Shown here piece after piece: positions 55,269 through 64,000 of a stretch of DNA of 64,000 nucleotides; position 1 is the stretch's first letter, and every line of letters begins with the position of its first letter. The position numbers and the translations under genes were made by a program. The notes beneath the pieces were generated by a model. It saw only the letters and a list, made by a program, of their open reading frames with translations. It had not been told where the DNA came from and made no database searches. This DNA is from Macrobrachium rosenbergii (taxonomy: Eukaryota; Arthropoda; Malacostraca; Decapoda; Palaemonidae): contig NC_089749.1 of the NCBI RefSeq assembly GCF_040412425.1, positions 32,398,813-32,462,812 on the forward strand, in the 5' to 3' direction.

Positions 55269-55500
55269 GGTTTGACAAACACAGCGGTTCCTTTTGGTAT
55301 TTATTATCCAAACCTCACGGTACAAGATACAGTTCAGTACTGATACTGAGAAATAGTATATACAGGAAGTAAACAATAATTATGATAGTTAACAGCAAAA
55401 GCAGTTAAGAACTATTACAGCAATAATTAGCATAACAGTTATATGAATATTACTTCGGAGAATAACAATCGTTAGACAGTTAAGTATACAAACTATCTCA
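55263..55500 (-). repeat. 5' LTR of gypsy element
   Basis: 238 bp, apparently identical to 50770-51007. It would carry promoter and polyadenylation signals; no clear TATA box could be singled out in this AT-rich repeat. Confidence 0.92.
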
Positions 55501-55516
55501 CAGCTAATGGCAGCAT

Positions 55517-55517
<1 letters not shown>

Positions 55518-55583
<66 letters not shown>

Positions 55584-55642
55584 TATATATATGTATGTTT
55601 GTATATGCATATATATATATACTATATATATATGTATGTTTG

Positions 55643-55705
<63 letters not shown>

Positions 55706-55753
55706 TATATATATGTATGTTTGTATATGCATATATATATATACATATATATA

Positions 55754-55814
<61 letters not shown>

Positions 55815-55850
55815 TATGTACAGTGTATGCATATATATATTATACATATA
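55518..55850. repeat. (TA)n with higher-order GTATGTTTGTATATGCATA units
   Basis: Long TA arrays are separated three times by the same ~38-bp segment containing CTATATATATGTATGTTTGT (about 55583, 55622, 55705), so the array itself has expanded by a higher-order unit. Confidence 0.95.
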
Positions 55851-58800
55851 TTTATATAATTTATATTCATATTGTAGGATGCATGCTATATGTTCTTGAT
55901 TGCTGTTTGATATGTATGACGTGCATCAGACATTTACTCAGATAGATGGGTCACAAAAGGTTTAGTAATTATAACCAAACCAAAACAGTTGCGTTTATTC
56001 GTTGGAACAAATAGGTATCCTTGAATATGAATATCGGTGTAATGAATTGGTGGTTGTTGGATTTTGGATTTGAAATATTCAATAACGCGGCGACGTACAT
56101 TAAAACAATTTTTCCCCGTTCAGAGTAACAGAAATCGTTAACATCGTGTATTTTGGATTTGAAAGAATCAAGAACATGATTTTGTATCATGTTACAGTTG
56201 TTTACAGAAGAATTGCCGCACAATTAAATGGTAAGTGAAAAAGCCAAGTGCCAATCATGTTGTAATGCTCTGAGACCGAGGTTTAGTAACGAATGTTGAG
56301 AGAATGGCTTTAGAAAGGAATTTATGGCGAGAGCGAATATCTTTCGAGCTGAGTGGAATAACATTCTTTTCTTTGGAATGAGTTTACTTAAGGAGAAAAT
56401 GTCTTTATGACCGATATACTGAGAAAGTGATGAATTCATTGCATTATTGTTCTCCTTCAGTAATGTGGATGTACTCTGTCTTTCAGTAAATTCAGCTGTA
56501 ATGAACATTCTTAACATGAATTCATAAGAATGTCAATAGCGGTGAACTTATAGGAAAGAGTGAATGCGTCCACATTACTGAAAGAGAACATCTTCTTAGA
56601 GGAATTGATTTTACGAATTTAAACTTGAAATGAAGAGAATGTACTTAGAATTGAATGAATTATAAAAGAGAGTGTTTTTAGAAATGAAATGGTCGGTTTG
56701 GATCTAGTAAACACGACTTAAACACCGAACGGTGGGCTGATTACTGGATAAAGTATTGAGATGAAGATTTGCCAAGCCAGTATACTTATTCAAGCAGTAA
56801 ACCAAACACATCTCAGAATTTATAGAGATGAAAGTTTTCTACCAAAACCACTGACTGCTGTTTATTAAAGAATTTTCGGTCCTTGAGTAATATGCATTTT
56901 TTCAATGTTTGCTAAGTGATAGGCTCCATGAACGGTTTTGGGAACGTGCAGCATTTAACATATTTATACTAATGTGCTTCGTATTTTCGTGAGCATTTGC
57001 ACCATGGGTTATAGGAAAATACCACAGTGCCTTTATCCCGAATTCAGATAGGAAAAACAAGGGAGAGAGAGTGGCAGAGAGACTACGATTTACGGTTCAT
57101 CTAGGAATTTCTGAATATCCTTCCATTGATGGAAAAGAGGTGATGTTTCAATAAACATTCACTTTTAAAATTATTTATTGATTTTGAGTTTCATCTTTGA
57201 TAAAGATTTTGACCTCACAATAGAAAAAGTGATAATGATAATTGTCTTCTCGGTGGGATTCGTCGCCCACTCATTAGCTAGCCGATGCTTTAATTCCCTT
57301 GTATTATAATGCGCTTTGTAGATGCACGCATATGCTTGCATGGGATGTTTGGTGTGACGGTAAATATATACAGTATATATTGACAACCTAATGACCTTGA
57401 CCAGCTCAGACTCGAAGGAAACAAGAGAAAAAGAAAGGAAGAAGGGCAAGGTTTAGCCTTGAATGAAGCGGAAGACTTCTCTCTCTACCTCTTAAAGGAT
57501 CTAGGAATAAACAAAGGATGCAACCCCGGGGTGGTGGGAGGACGCGGTTATGGGCCGTGGCCCAGCCATCCTGTATTTTCCCATGTACCAACGTTTATTC
57601 CATTCCATGACGCCGGAGGGCAAATGGCATTTTAATTGAGAATAATTGTGAGCAATTCGGGGATCGTACTTAATTAAGCTGAAGTTAGATTTCAAGCTGC
57701 TCTGTCTGAATACAGCCATGGACTGTTCTGGGTGCTTCTCTCTTTTGCAACCTTATGGGTAGAAATTTATGCTCCATGATTGTTGGTACATTTGTTTGGC
57801 TAATGATGAGTTAAAGGATTATTGAAAGATATAAAGAACTGATTATCAGTTAAAAACGCCCTATTTTTCTATTGAAAGAGTACGTGCAGGAATCATGTTG
57901 TGTATTTAGTGAAATGCAAGTTTGGATTATTTATGCCGAGGAGATCGAGTTCGAGAAAATGGTCAAAATGTAGTTCTAACTTTACTGGCTCTAGGGCCTC
58001 TCTGCACGTACGACTCCTCCTGTTATTGTTTGTTTTGCCTTATGACTGCTTATGAAGTGAATTTTATGATATCGGGCAAATACTAAGTGAGGGCAGCCCT
58101 GAGAAATATTGCAGCGGAATACAGGAGTGTAGACAAAGGCAAAGTTACATACTTCTTTGCGTAACGGCGATGAGGATATATTGAAACCTACTGATTCTTG
58201 AGTTTGTCATTTCGAATTTCTTTCCTTTAATATGACTGTGAATTAGACTACGCAGCCACGAAACTGCTGTTGGCTCCCTTAAGTCCATCGTTGTCTGCCA
58301 AGAGCATGGTCTAAAATAGTGTTAACAGGAAAGCAAAAGAGAGACTGCATTTTCAATGCGACGAAGAGAGTGCAGTAAGAGATTAAGGCTCGGCATTCTG
58401 ACAAGTGTCAGGTTTGAGATTCAACTCATTCAGGAACAGAGAAAAGATGCCATGAAGTCATGCGTCGTACTGAGGGAGCTCCAAGGAGGAGGCTGTGCTG
58501 CAACACCTTCATAATTTCTAACAAAACAAGTTGCTTTGTACTTCTGTAGCTCAAAATATGGTTAGGCGTGGAAGCTGAATATCTAAATTCTCGAATGTCT
58601 TCAGAGACTAATAAGTATTAAACGAGTGGGAACGTTGTCTTGAAGGCGTTGGACGAAGGAAAGCTCTGTTTTTCTCGACTTGCTACGTAAAAGTTAGCCA
58701 TAACTCTGACCTCATTTACGCGCGTAGATTAGCTTGATATACCCAGTGCGACCTTGGCGTTATACATTTATAATTTGATTTTCGGTTCACATTTAGGAAT

Positions 58801-60504
58801 ATCTGAAAGGAAATGAAGTATATTCCCTGTGCAATATTAAGATCTGTGAGTAATTGATATACCACCCAAACGGTTCACATTTCTGGTGTCTCAATTAAGA
58901 ACATATTGACCCCCATAAATAATGCCTTGCTACGTAAAGGGTTATTTTACAGAATCCATTTGAAGACATTGTGCTACAAGGACTCGTATATTGCTGTGGC
59001 TTAATTTTGGTGAAACTGGTCAGGCTGTATTTTTTCTGCATCCGTTACCAACCTATTTTTATTTTATTATATATGTGGCAGTCACAGTTTTTGTCTTGGC
59101 ACTGTTCCCAAACTCAGTTTGTGCTAGATTCTTTGCAGTTGTCTTCTGATATCTTTTTTATGGGTTAAGTCTTTTGACCATTCCTCTCTAGGTACCAAAC
59201 GCCCTTCTAGTTTCTAACTTTGTGTCATGGCAAACGTTACATTTTGTACTTCCTACGGAATCGTTACATTTGACGTACACAGCAGAACTGGACTTTCGTA
59301 ACAGATCCTAAGTTGCACAGCAAATCTTCAGTTACGCTAGGAGTTGTTGAGTTGTATAGCAGATCCGTATCTCTGTTCATCCGTTTGGCAACAGGTCCGT
59401 CAATAGTCCTATTTGGCCATTTTACGGACTTGAAAAAACTGAAGTTTATGATACCCATTGTGGTTTAATACGACATTTTATATTTCCTTTGAATTTTACC
59501 CTCTAGGTTTAGTAACGGTCTGGGTTTCTAGATGCGTTAACGGGAATGAAGATGATGATGTTTCAGTAGCGAGCAGGATTTAGGCGGTAAAGTCCTTATG
59601 AAATCGATGTTTAGATTCCTCTACCAGTCTATTATTGGAAGCGCGAATTCCTCTTACCAGTTTATAGTTGAAGGTTTTAATCTCTTTTATTAAAACTGCA
59701 AAGGAGTTTTGGTTTTCAGCTGTCACCTATTTTTCTGGTTATTCATTCATGACCAGAGCTTCTGTTGTAACCAATATTCTTTCAAATTCAATTCTGTATC
59801 GCAGAAATTGGTTTTAATAAAACATATAATAAACAATAATGTTGTAGGGAAAAACAAGTGGTGATTTGTTAGGATTCAATAAATGTTTTGATTTTGATAA
59901 ACATTAAAATTCTTATTTATTATTTTTCTTCCTCTGATTTTCAGTCCAGGCATCTGGCAGCAAATGTTTTTGTCCCTGTATCATTGTACGGTCTGCAATG
60001 TCTGTGTAATCGCAAATCAACCCTTCAAGTCATGTGCTAATTCCTATTTCGTCACTAATTAGTTCATTCATTCTTTTTTCTATCACGTTACGCCGTTCCA
60101 GTGCCTTTGAGAAGAAGGTTTTGACTTATTGATTGCTATCTTGGTTGACTGACTTTCAAGAACCTTTGTTACAACAGCTATGACCTTCGAGCAAAAGAAG
60201 CCGAAATCTCAAGGTCTGTCTGTGTCATCTTTGGAGGGAAGTATCGCCCGTCCGGGTTCATTCCTCAGGTTATGGTGGCCTTACTGCTTAGAATGTCCTC
60301 GTGAGGGAAACTGCTGTTTTCTCACGGATATGTGTATGATCACTAAGTGATGTTTCCCATTTCTTGACCATTAAGATACATCACGTGAAAGAGTAGTTAT
60401 TTTTCGAATGCTGAAGCCGACGGGACGGGCAACCTTACTGTATGTTTATGTACAGCTCAGGAACGTTGGTGTTTAACACCGACGGAAGCGATAGAACTCC
60501 TCTT
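55851..60504. other. Long unassigned stretch, no gene seen
   Basis: 4.6 kb of mostly unique-looking DNA with balanced composition. Minus ORFs (55969-56223, 56224-56517, 57171-57449) and a + ORF (58971-59168) lack recognisable domains and convincing splice sites. I recognise no repeat family. Confidence 0.4.
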
Positions 60505-60853
60505 TAAAGGGCCCCATAGACGTTACGATCGCCGGATCCGGTCGTCTGAACCAGAAGTAAACCTCACTGTCTATGGCGTTCTTCTCCGACCAAAAGTGGG
60601 CGGAGTCCGTCGGCCTCTCCGACCAGCTCTCAACCTGCCGTTGCCAGGTTCGTGGCTTCCGTTTAGTTCAGGTGGCTCGAAGCCTCCACGTCTATGGCGT
60701 GATCTCAAGATTGACTTCAGTTTCAACTAGACACTGAAAGGGTAACATGGCAGCTACGCCGGCAGACGAGTTCTTGGAGGGGTTTATTGAACGTCGTACG
60801 AAAGCGAAATGAGGCTTATGGTATTTTAGTTTGAAAATTACATGGAGAAGGAT

Positions 60854-60999
<146 letters not shown>

Positions 61000-61009
61000 A
61001 TATATATAA

Positions 61010-61553
61010 GACAGAATACGTTTACAGAATACAGCACATAGAAGGACAGGGTGACAAGGAGATAGCCGGTCATCAAAAGGTGATACATTTATTGCCGGCG
61101 CGTTTCGTAACAACATAGTTACATCATCAAGGCTAAAAGAAAACAACACAAATTAAAAACACATGGAATATAACTTTGACTTTAAGAGTTTCAACAAATT
61201 ATACCAAACTTACATTAAAACAAAACAAGATTGAAAAAGCACCTGCTAGACTAAAGGCTGAAGGCTTTATGATTCGGAAAGGAGGGAGAAGCAGCGAAGA
61301 AAAACGGCTCAAGCCAGAAACAACTGTATAGAGGTGGTGTGATTGTTCAACTTGGGCACTAACTGCTTAATAAATAATGACTCTAAGATAAGCAGTTCGT
61401 GTAAACGGCTTGTTTGGCCCAAGACAGAGAAGTCAGAATAGTAAATGCTGGTGTTACAAATTTTTGTGTGATTTCTGATATTAGAAAATTCGGGATTGGA
61501 CAATCTGCAGCCAGTACGATGGCTGACACCATTATGTGAATCAGCTCTGACCT
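61010..61553 (-). mobile_element. 5'-truncated Penelope-like element (pair 2, minus copy)
   Basis: The 3' part of a third PLE lineage on the minus strand: endonuclease end (61553-61309), 3' UTR with a hammerhead-like motif (about 61087-61133), and a 3' end at AGAAGGACAGGGTGAC. An extra ~30 bp (61010-61040) lies between the shared end and (TA)n, as in pair 1. It is the inverted repeat of 61613-62126. Confidence 0.8.
61309..61553 (-). pseudogene. PLE endonuclease fragment (pair 2, minus copy)
   Basis: It reads KVRADSHNGVSHRTGCRLSN, then PEFSNIRNHTKICNTSI, and LLILESLFIKQLVPKLN with the catalytic Glu, up to a stop near 61309. The YIG strand is missing because the copy is truncated there. Confidence 0.75.
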
Positions 61554-61800
61554 TAAATTTACTTGCCCCAGATGTAATTTGGGGACTTACGTAGGTTCGA
61601 CTAAGCGATTGCTCAAGGTCAGAGCTGATTCACATAATGGTGTCAGCCATCGTACTGGCTGCAGATTGTCCAATCCCTGAATTTTCTAATATCAGAAATC
61701 ACACAAAAATTTGTAACACCAGCATTAACTATTCTGACTTCTCTGTCTTGGGCCAAACAAGCTTGTTTACACGAACTGCTTATCTTAGAGTCATTATTTA
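61554..61800 (+). pseudogene. PLE endonuclease fragment (pair 2, plus copy)
   Basis: It carries the CPRC pair, GTYVGSTKRLL and RADSHNGVSHRTGCRLSNP. A one-base insertion relative to the minus copy then creates a TGA inside the SNPEF segment (about 61678), and the rest is out of frame. Confidence 0.75.
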
Positions 61801-62035
61801 TTACAGTTAGTGCCAAGTTGAACAATCACACCACCTCTATACAGCTGTTTCTGGCTTGAGCCGTTTTTCTTCGCTGCTTCTCCCTCCTTTCCGAATCATA
61901 AAGCCTTCAGCCTTTGAGTCTAGCAGGTGCTTTTAAATCTTGTTTTGTTTTAATGTAAGTTTTGTATAATTTGTTGAGACTCTTAAAGTCAAAGTTATAT
62001 TCCATGTGTTTTTAATTTGTGTTGTTTTCTTTAGC

Positions 62036-62082
62036 CTTGATGATGTAACTATGTTGTTACGAAACGCGTCGGCAATAAATGT
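62036..62082 (+). ncRNA. Hammerhead-like motif in PLE 3' UTR (pair 2)
   Basis: TTGATGA, an extra T, stem GTAAC/GTTAC, GAAAC, GCGTCGGCAATAAA. It has the same layout as at 12850, but the first core C is T, which should abolish hammerhead cleavage. The inverted copy is at about 61087-61133. Confidence 0.35.
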
Positions 62083-62123
62083 ATCATTTGATGACCGGCT
62101 ATCTCCTTGTCACCCTGTCCTTC

Positions 62124-62126
<3 letters not shown>

Positions 62127-62182
<56 letters not shown>
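62127..62182. repeat. (TA)n microsatellite right of PLE pair 2
   Basis: TA array abutting the plus-copy 3' end. Confidence 0.98.
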
Positions 62183-62184
<2 letters not shown>

Positions 62185-62205
62185 TGTATATATATATGGT
62201 GGGAG

Positions 62206-62760
62206 AAGAGAAATGAATGATCTCACGCTTATTTATTTGATGAATTGAAACTTTTCCATGTTGACTGGTTTAATTACCAGAGAATGAACGAGCAGACCGA
62301 CATGGAATTATTATATATGGTCTCTCCTCGTATAGAAATAAAAAACACACTTGTATGAGACAACCAGCATCACTGCACGAGAGGTTGCTGGCCACACTTC
62401 ACTTCGGCGCCACTAGTCGTTCCTGGGGGCATATACTGTAATCCCAGAGACATGTAAAGCAATTTTTCAAGTTATGCAACACGTGTTTACAAAGGTAAAA
62501 AGTAACTATGTTGCATACACAGCATCCTGCATAGTCTAGTGGTATATAGTCTAGTAAACAGTAGGGCTATGATCCGTTAAAGCAGAGCAGACCCTTAAAC
62601 CAACGTTTCTGTAGCCAAGTAAGAGTAGAATGTTCAACTTTTTTGTACACAAAATTTTTTATTTATACAAGGGTAATTGAAATATTATCGAAAATATTAT
62701 TATAAACTTTTATGTACGGAAAATAACAATGTAATTTAAACAACAGCACTAATCCATACA

Positions 62761-62791
<31 letters not shown>

Positions 62792-63358
62792 GTGTGTGTA
62801 TGTATGTATTAGTACTATTGTTTAAATTACATTGTTATTTTCCGCACATAAAAGAAAAATTTATGATAATATTTTCAATAATATTTCAATTTTCCTTGTA
62901 TAAATTAAAAATTTTGTGTACAAAAAAGTTGAAAATTTTACTCTTACTTGGCTACAGAAACGTTGGTTTAAGGGCCTGCTCTGCTTTAACGGATCATAGA
63001 CCTACTATTTACTAGACTATATACCACTAGACTATGCAGGATGCTGTGTATGCGACATAGTTACTTTTTACCTTTGTAAACACGTGTTGCATAACTTGAA
63101 AAATTGCTTTACATGTCTCTGGGATTATATGCCCCCAGGAACGACTAGTGGCGCCGAAGCGAAGTGTGTCCAGCAACCTCTCGTGCAATGATATTGGTTG
63201 TCTCGTACAAGTGTGTTTTTTATTTCTATATGAGGAGAGACCATATATATAATAATTCCATGTGGATCTGCTTGACCATTCTCGGGTAATTAAACCAGTC
63301 ATCAGGGTAAAGTTTCAATTCTTTAATAAACAATCGTGAGATAATTAATTTCTCTTCT
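62206..63358. repeat. ~1.15-kb palindrome (foldback) with ATAC-rich centre
   Basis: The left arm (62206 to about 62756) and right arm (about 62810-63358) are reverse complements with a few percent visible differences and small indels. Matching landmarks: GAAGAGAAATGAATGATCTC at the left end against ATTTCTCTTC at the right end; AGTCTAGTGGTATATAGTCT against its complement. The centre is an (ATAC)n/(GTAT)n tract at about 62757-62812. No transposase. Confidence 0.9.
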
Positions 63359-63576
63359 TCAATCATAGTTTCATCCAGGTTCTCCATTTTTGCTGTGGTT
63401 TTCCAATTTCTGCTGCACGAGAGCAGTCTATAGTGTCATCACTGAGCGGAGCTGACACGTCTTCACTCTACCAGGTTTCGGCAAACTGAAGTGAATCCGA
63501 ACGTCTATGGGCACCGCGGATACCGGAGTTAGAACGGAACCCGATCCGCAGGTCGTAACGTCTATGGGACCCATAA

Positions 63577-63721
63577 AGGTTGGGGGATTGCAACCATCTG
63601 AGCATTGTTTCTTCTATTTACACAAAATTCCGGCCATTCTGTTAATCACTCACTGTAGATATTACAAAAATAAATTTATGTTGTGCAAGATTCATAGTCG
63701 AACTGGGTACACACACACATT
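63577..63721. other. No recognisable feature
   Basis: Short unassigned gap between the Harbinger-like element and the mariner-type element. Confidence 0.4.
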
Positions 63722-63723
63722 TA

Positions 63724-64000
63724 CAGGGTGTTTCGAAATTAGAGCCCCCTTTCTACATCATAAACTAAAATTGATATGGACAAAAACAAAAGTAATTCAG
63801 AACAGGTATTTATTTAAGTTTCTCTCTGAGTATTTAATATTTTGTGTGGCTTCCATCTGCCTGTACCACAGCCTGCATTCTTGAGGGGTATGATTTCAGC
63901 AAATCACAAAAAAGCTGAGACTCAAACTCGATTTCCAGGTCGTCGAGGCTTGGTATACCATCATAGTTCACTGTGCGTGCTTCAGCACGATCCTTTAAGA
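63724..64000 (-). mobile_element. mariner/Tc1-type transposon, 3' end (partial)
   Basis: Its end is CAGGGTGTTTCGAAATTAGA preceded by TA (63722-63723), fitting the terminal inverted repeat and TA duplication of the Tc1/mariner group. The transposase C-terminus follows on the minus strand and the element continues past the window edge. Confidence 0.7.
63834..63998 (-). CDS. mariner/Tc1-type transposase C-terminus (partial)
   Basis: An open frame enters from the right edge and stops at TAA (63834-63836). It reads VNYDGIPSLDDLEIEFESQL, then YPSRMQAVVQADGSHTKY at the end. The final PSRMQAVVQ...GSHTKY matches the usual IS630/Tc1/mariner transposase C-terminus (a pattern like PxRxQAxIxAxGxxTxY). 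The catalytic DDE/D residues would lie further right, outside the window. Confidence 0.7.
   Translation of the reverse strand, partial: LKDRAEARTVNYDGIPSLDDLEIEFESQLFCDLLKSYPSRMQAVVQADGSHTKY

Larger units (their letters stand above)
50770..55500 (-). mobile_element. Ty3/gypsy LTR retrotransposon, non-autonomous
   Basis: A 4731-bp element on the minus strand: 5' LTR 55500-55263, gag, degraded protease, RT without catalytic core, RNase H, integrase, polypurine tract AAGAAGGGAG at 51008-51017, 3' LTR 51007-50770. The flanks carry a 4-bp duplication CAGC (50766-50769, 55501-55504). The sequence after the 5' LTR, (T)GGTGGCAGC, fits a primer-binding site for a tRNA ending GCTGCCACCA. The domain order RT-RNase H-integrase defines the Ty3/gypsy group (Metaviridae). 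No envelope frame is present. Confidence 0.92.
61554..62126 (+). mobile_element. 5'-truncated Penelope-like element (pair 2, plus copy)
   Basis: It starts about 60 bp further 5' than its inverted sister, at TTTACTTGCCCCAGATGTAA (KFTCPRCN), contains the YIG strand (GTYVGSTKRLLKVR), and runs to CACCCTGTCCTTCT where (TA)n starts. The two copies meet head to head with no intervening host sequence. Confidence 0.8.

Noticed and set aside
52243..55275. Plus-strand ORFs within the gypsy element
   Set aside because: Antisense shadows of integrase, RNase H and Gag.

Overview
The window looks like repeat-dense, intergenic or intronic DNA from a decapod crustacean. I base this on very long (TA)n, (CT/GA)n and (TATC)n arrays, a tRNA-headed SINE, and a palindromic interspersed repeat of a kind I recall from shrimp sequences. 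A caridean shrimp is my best guess, but that rests on memory and not on a search. I found no complete host gene. The only host-gene hints are two short exon-like segments on the + strand (5128-5146 and 15362-15417), and nearly every protein signal belongs to a transposable element.

Layout. 1-702: 3' end of a Penelope-like element (PLE) running into (TA)n. 703-8464: mostly unassigned sequence with two palindromic repeats, two SINEs and (TA)n arrays. 8465-13527: a TIR-bounded, PIF/Harbinger-like element carrying in its (TA)n tract a near full-length PLE (minus strand) head to head with a 5'-truncated PLE copy (plus strand). 13610-14862: RTE-type LINE fragment joined to a second PLE family, again ending in (TA)n. 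15-25 kb: mostly unassigned, with an exon candidate and palindromic repeats. 25.5-42.1 kb: three copies (+, -, +) of an unclassified ~1.8 kb repeat, called RepX here, each bordered by (TA)n; between them lie a Tigger/pogo-like non-autonomous element (29349-30749) and a clear hAT element with an 8-bp TSD (32324-34450). 42.9-50 kb: Tc1-like element, 39-bp minisatellite, SINE, a 576-bp palindrome and LINE remnants. 50766-55504: a Ty3/gypsy LTR retrotransposon with identical 238-bp LTRs but no RT catalytic core. 55.9-60.5 kb: unassigned. 60505-63576: a second Harbinger-like TIR element whose interior holds another inverted PLE pair and a ~1.15-kb palindrome. 63722-64000: start of a mariner/Tc1-type transposon.

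The main pattern is that every PLE 3' end visible here (six, from at least three element lineages) abuts or lies within ~40 bp of a (TA)n tract. Two PLE insertions independently show the same symmetric layout: (TA)n, 3'-PLE-5', 5'-PLE-3', (TA)n. RepX and the Tigger-like element are bordered by (TA)n in the same way. This suggests that long (TA)n arrays are recurrent landing sites, or are produced by insertion, and that two-ended target-primed reverse transcription at a break in (TA)n may have built the inverted pairs. PLE 3' ends also share a hammerhead-like fold. All comparisons were made by eye, so percent identities are not given.
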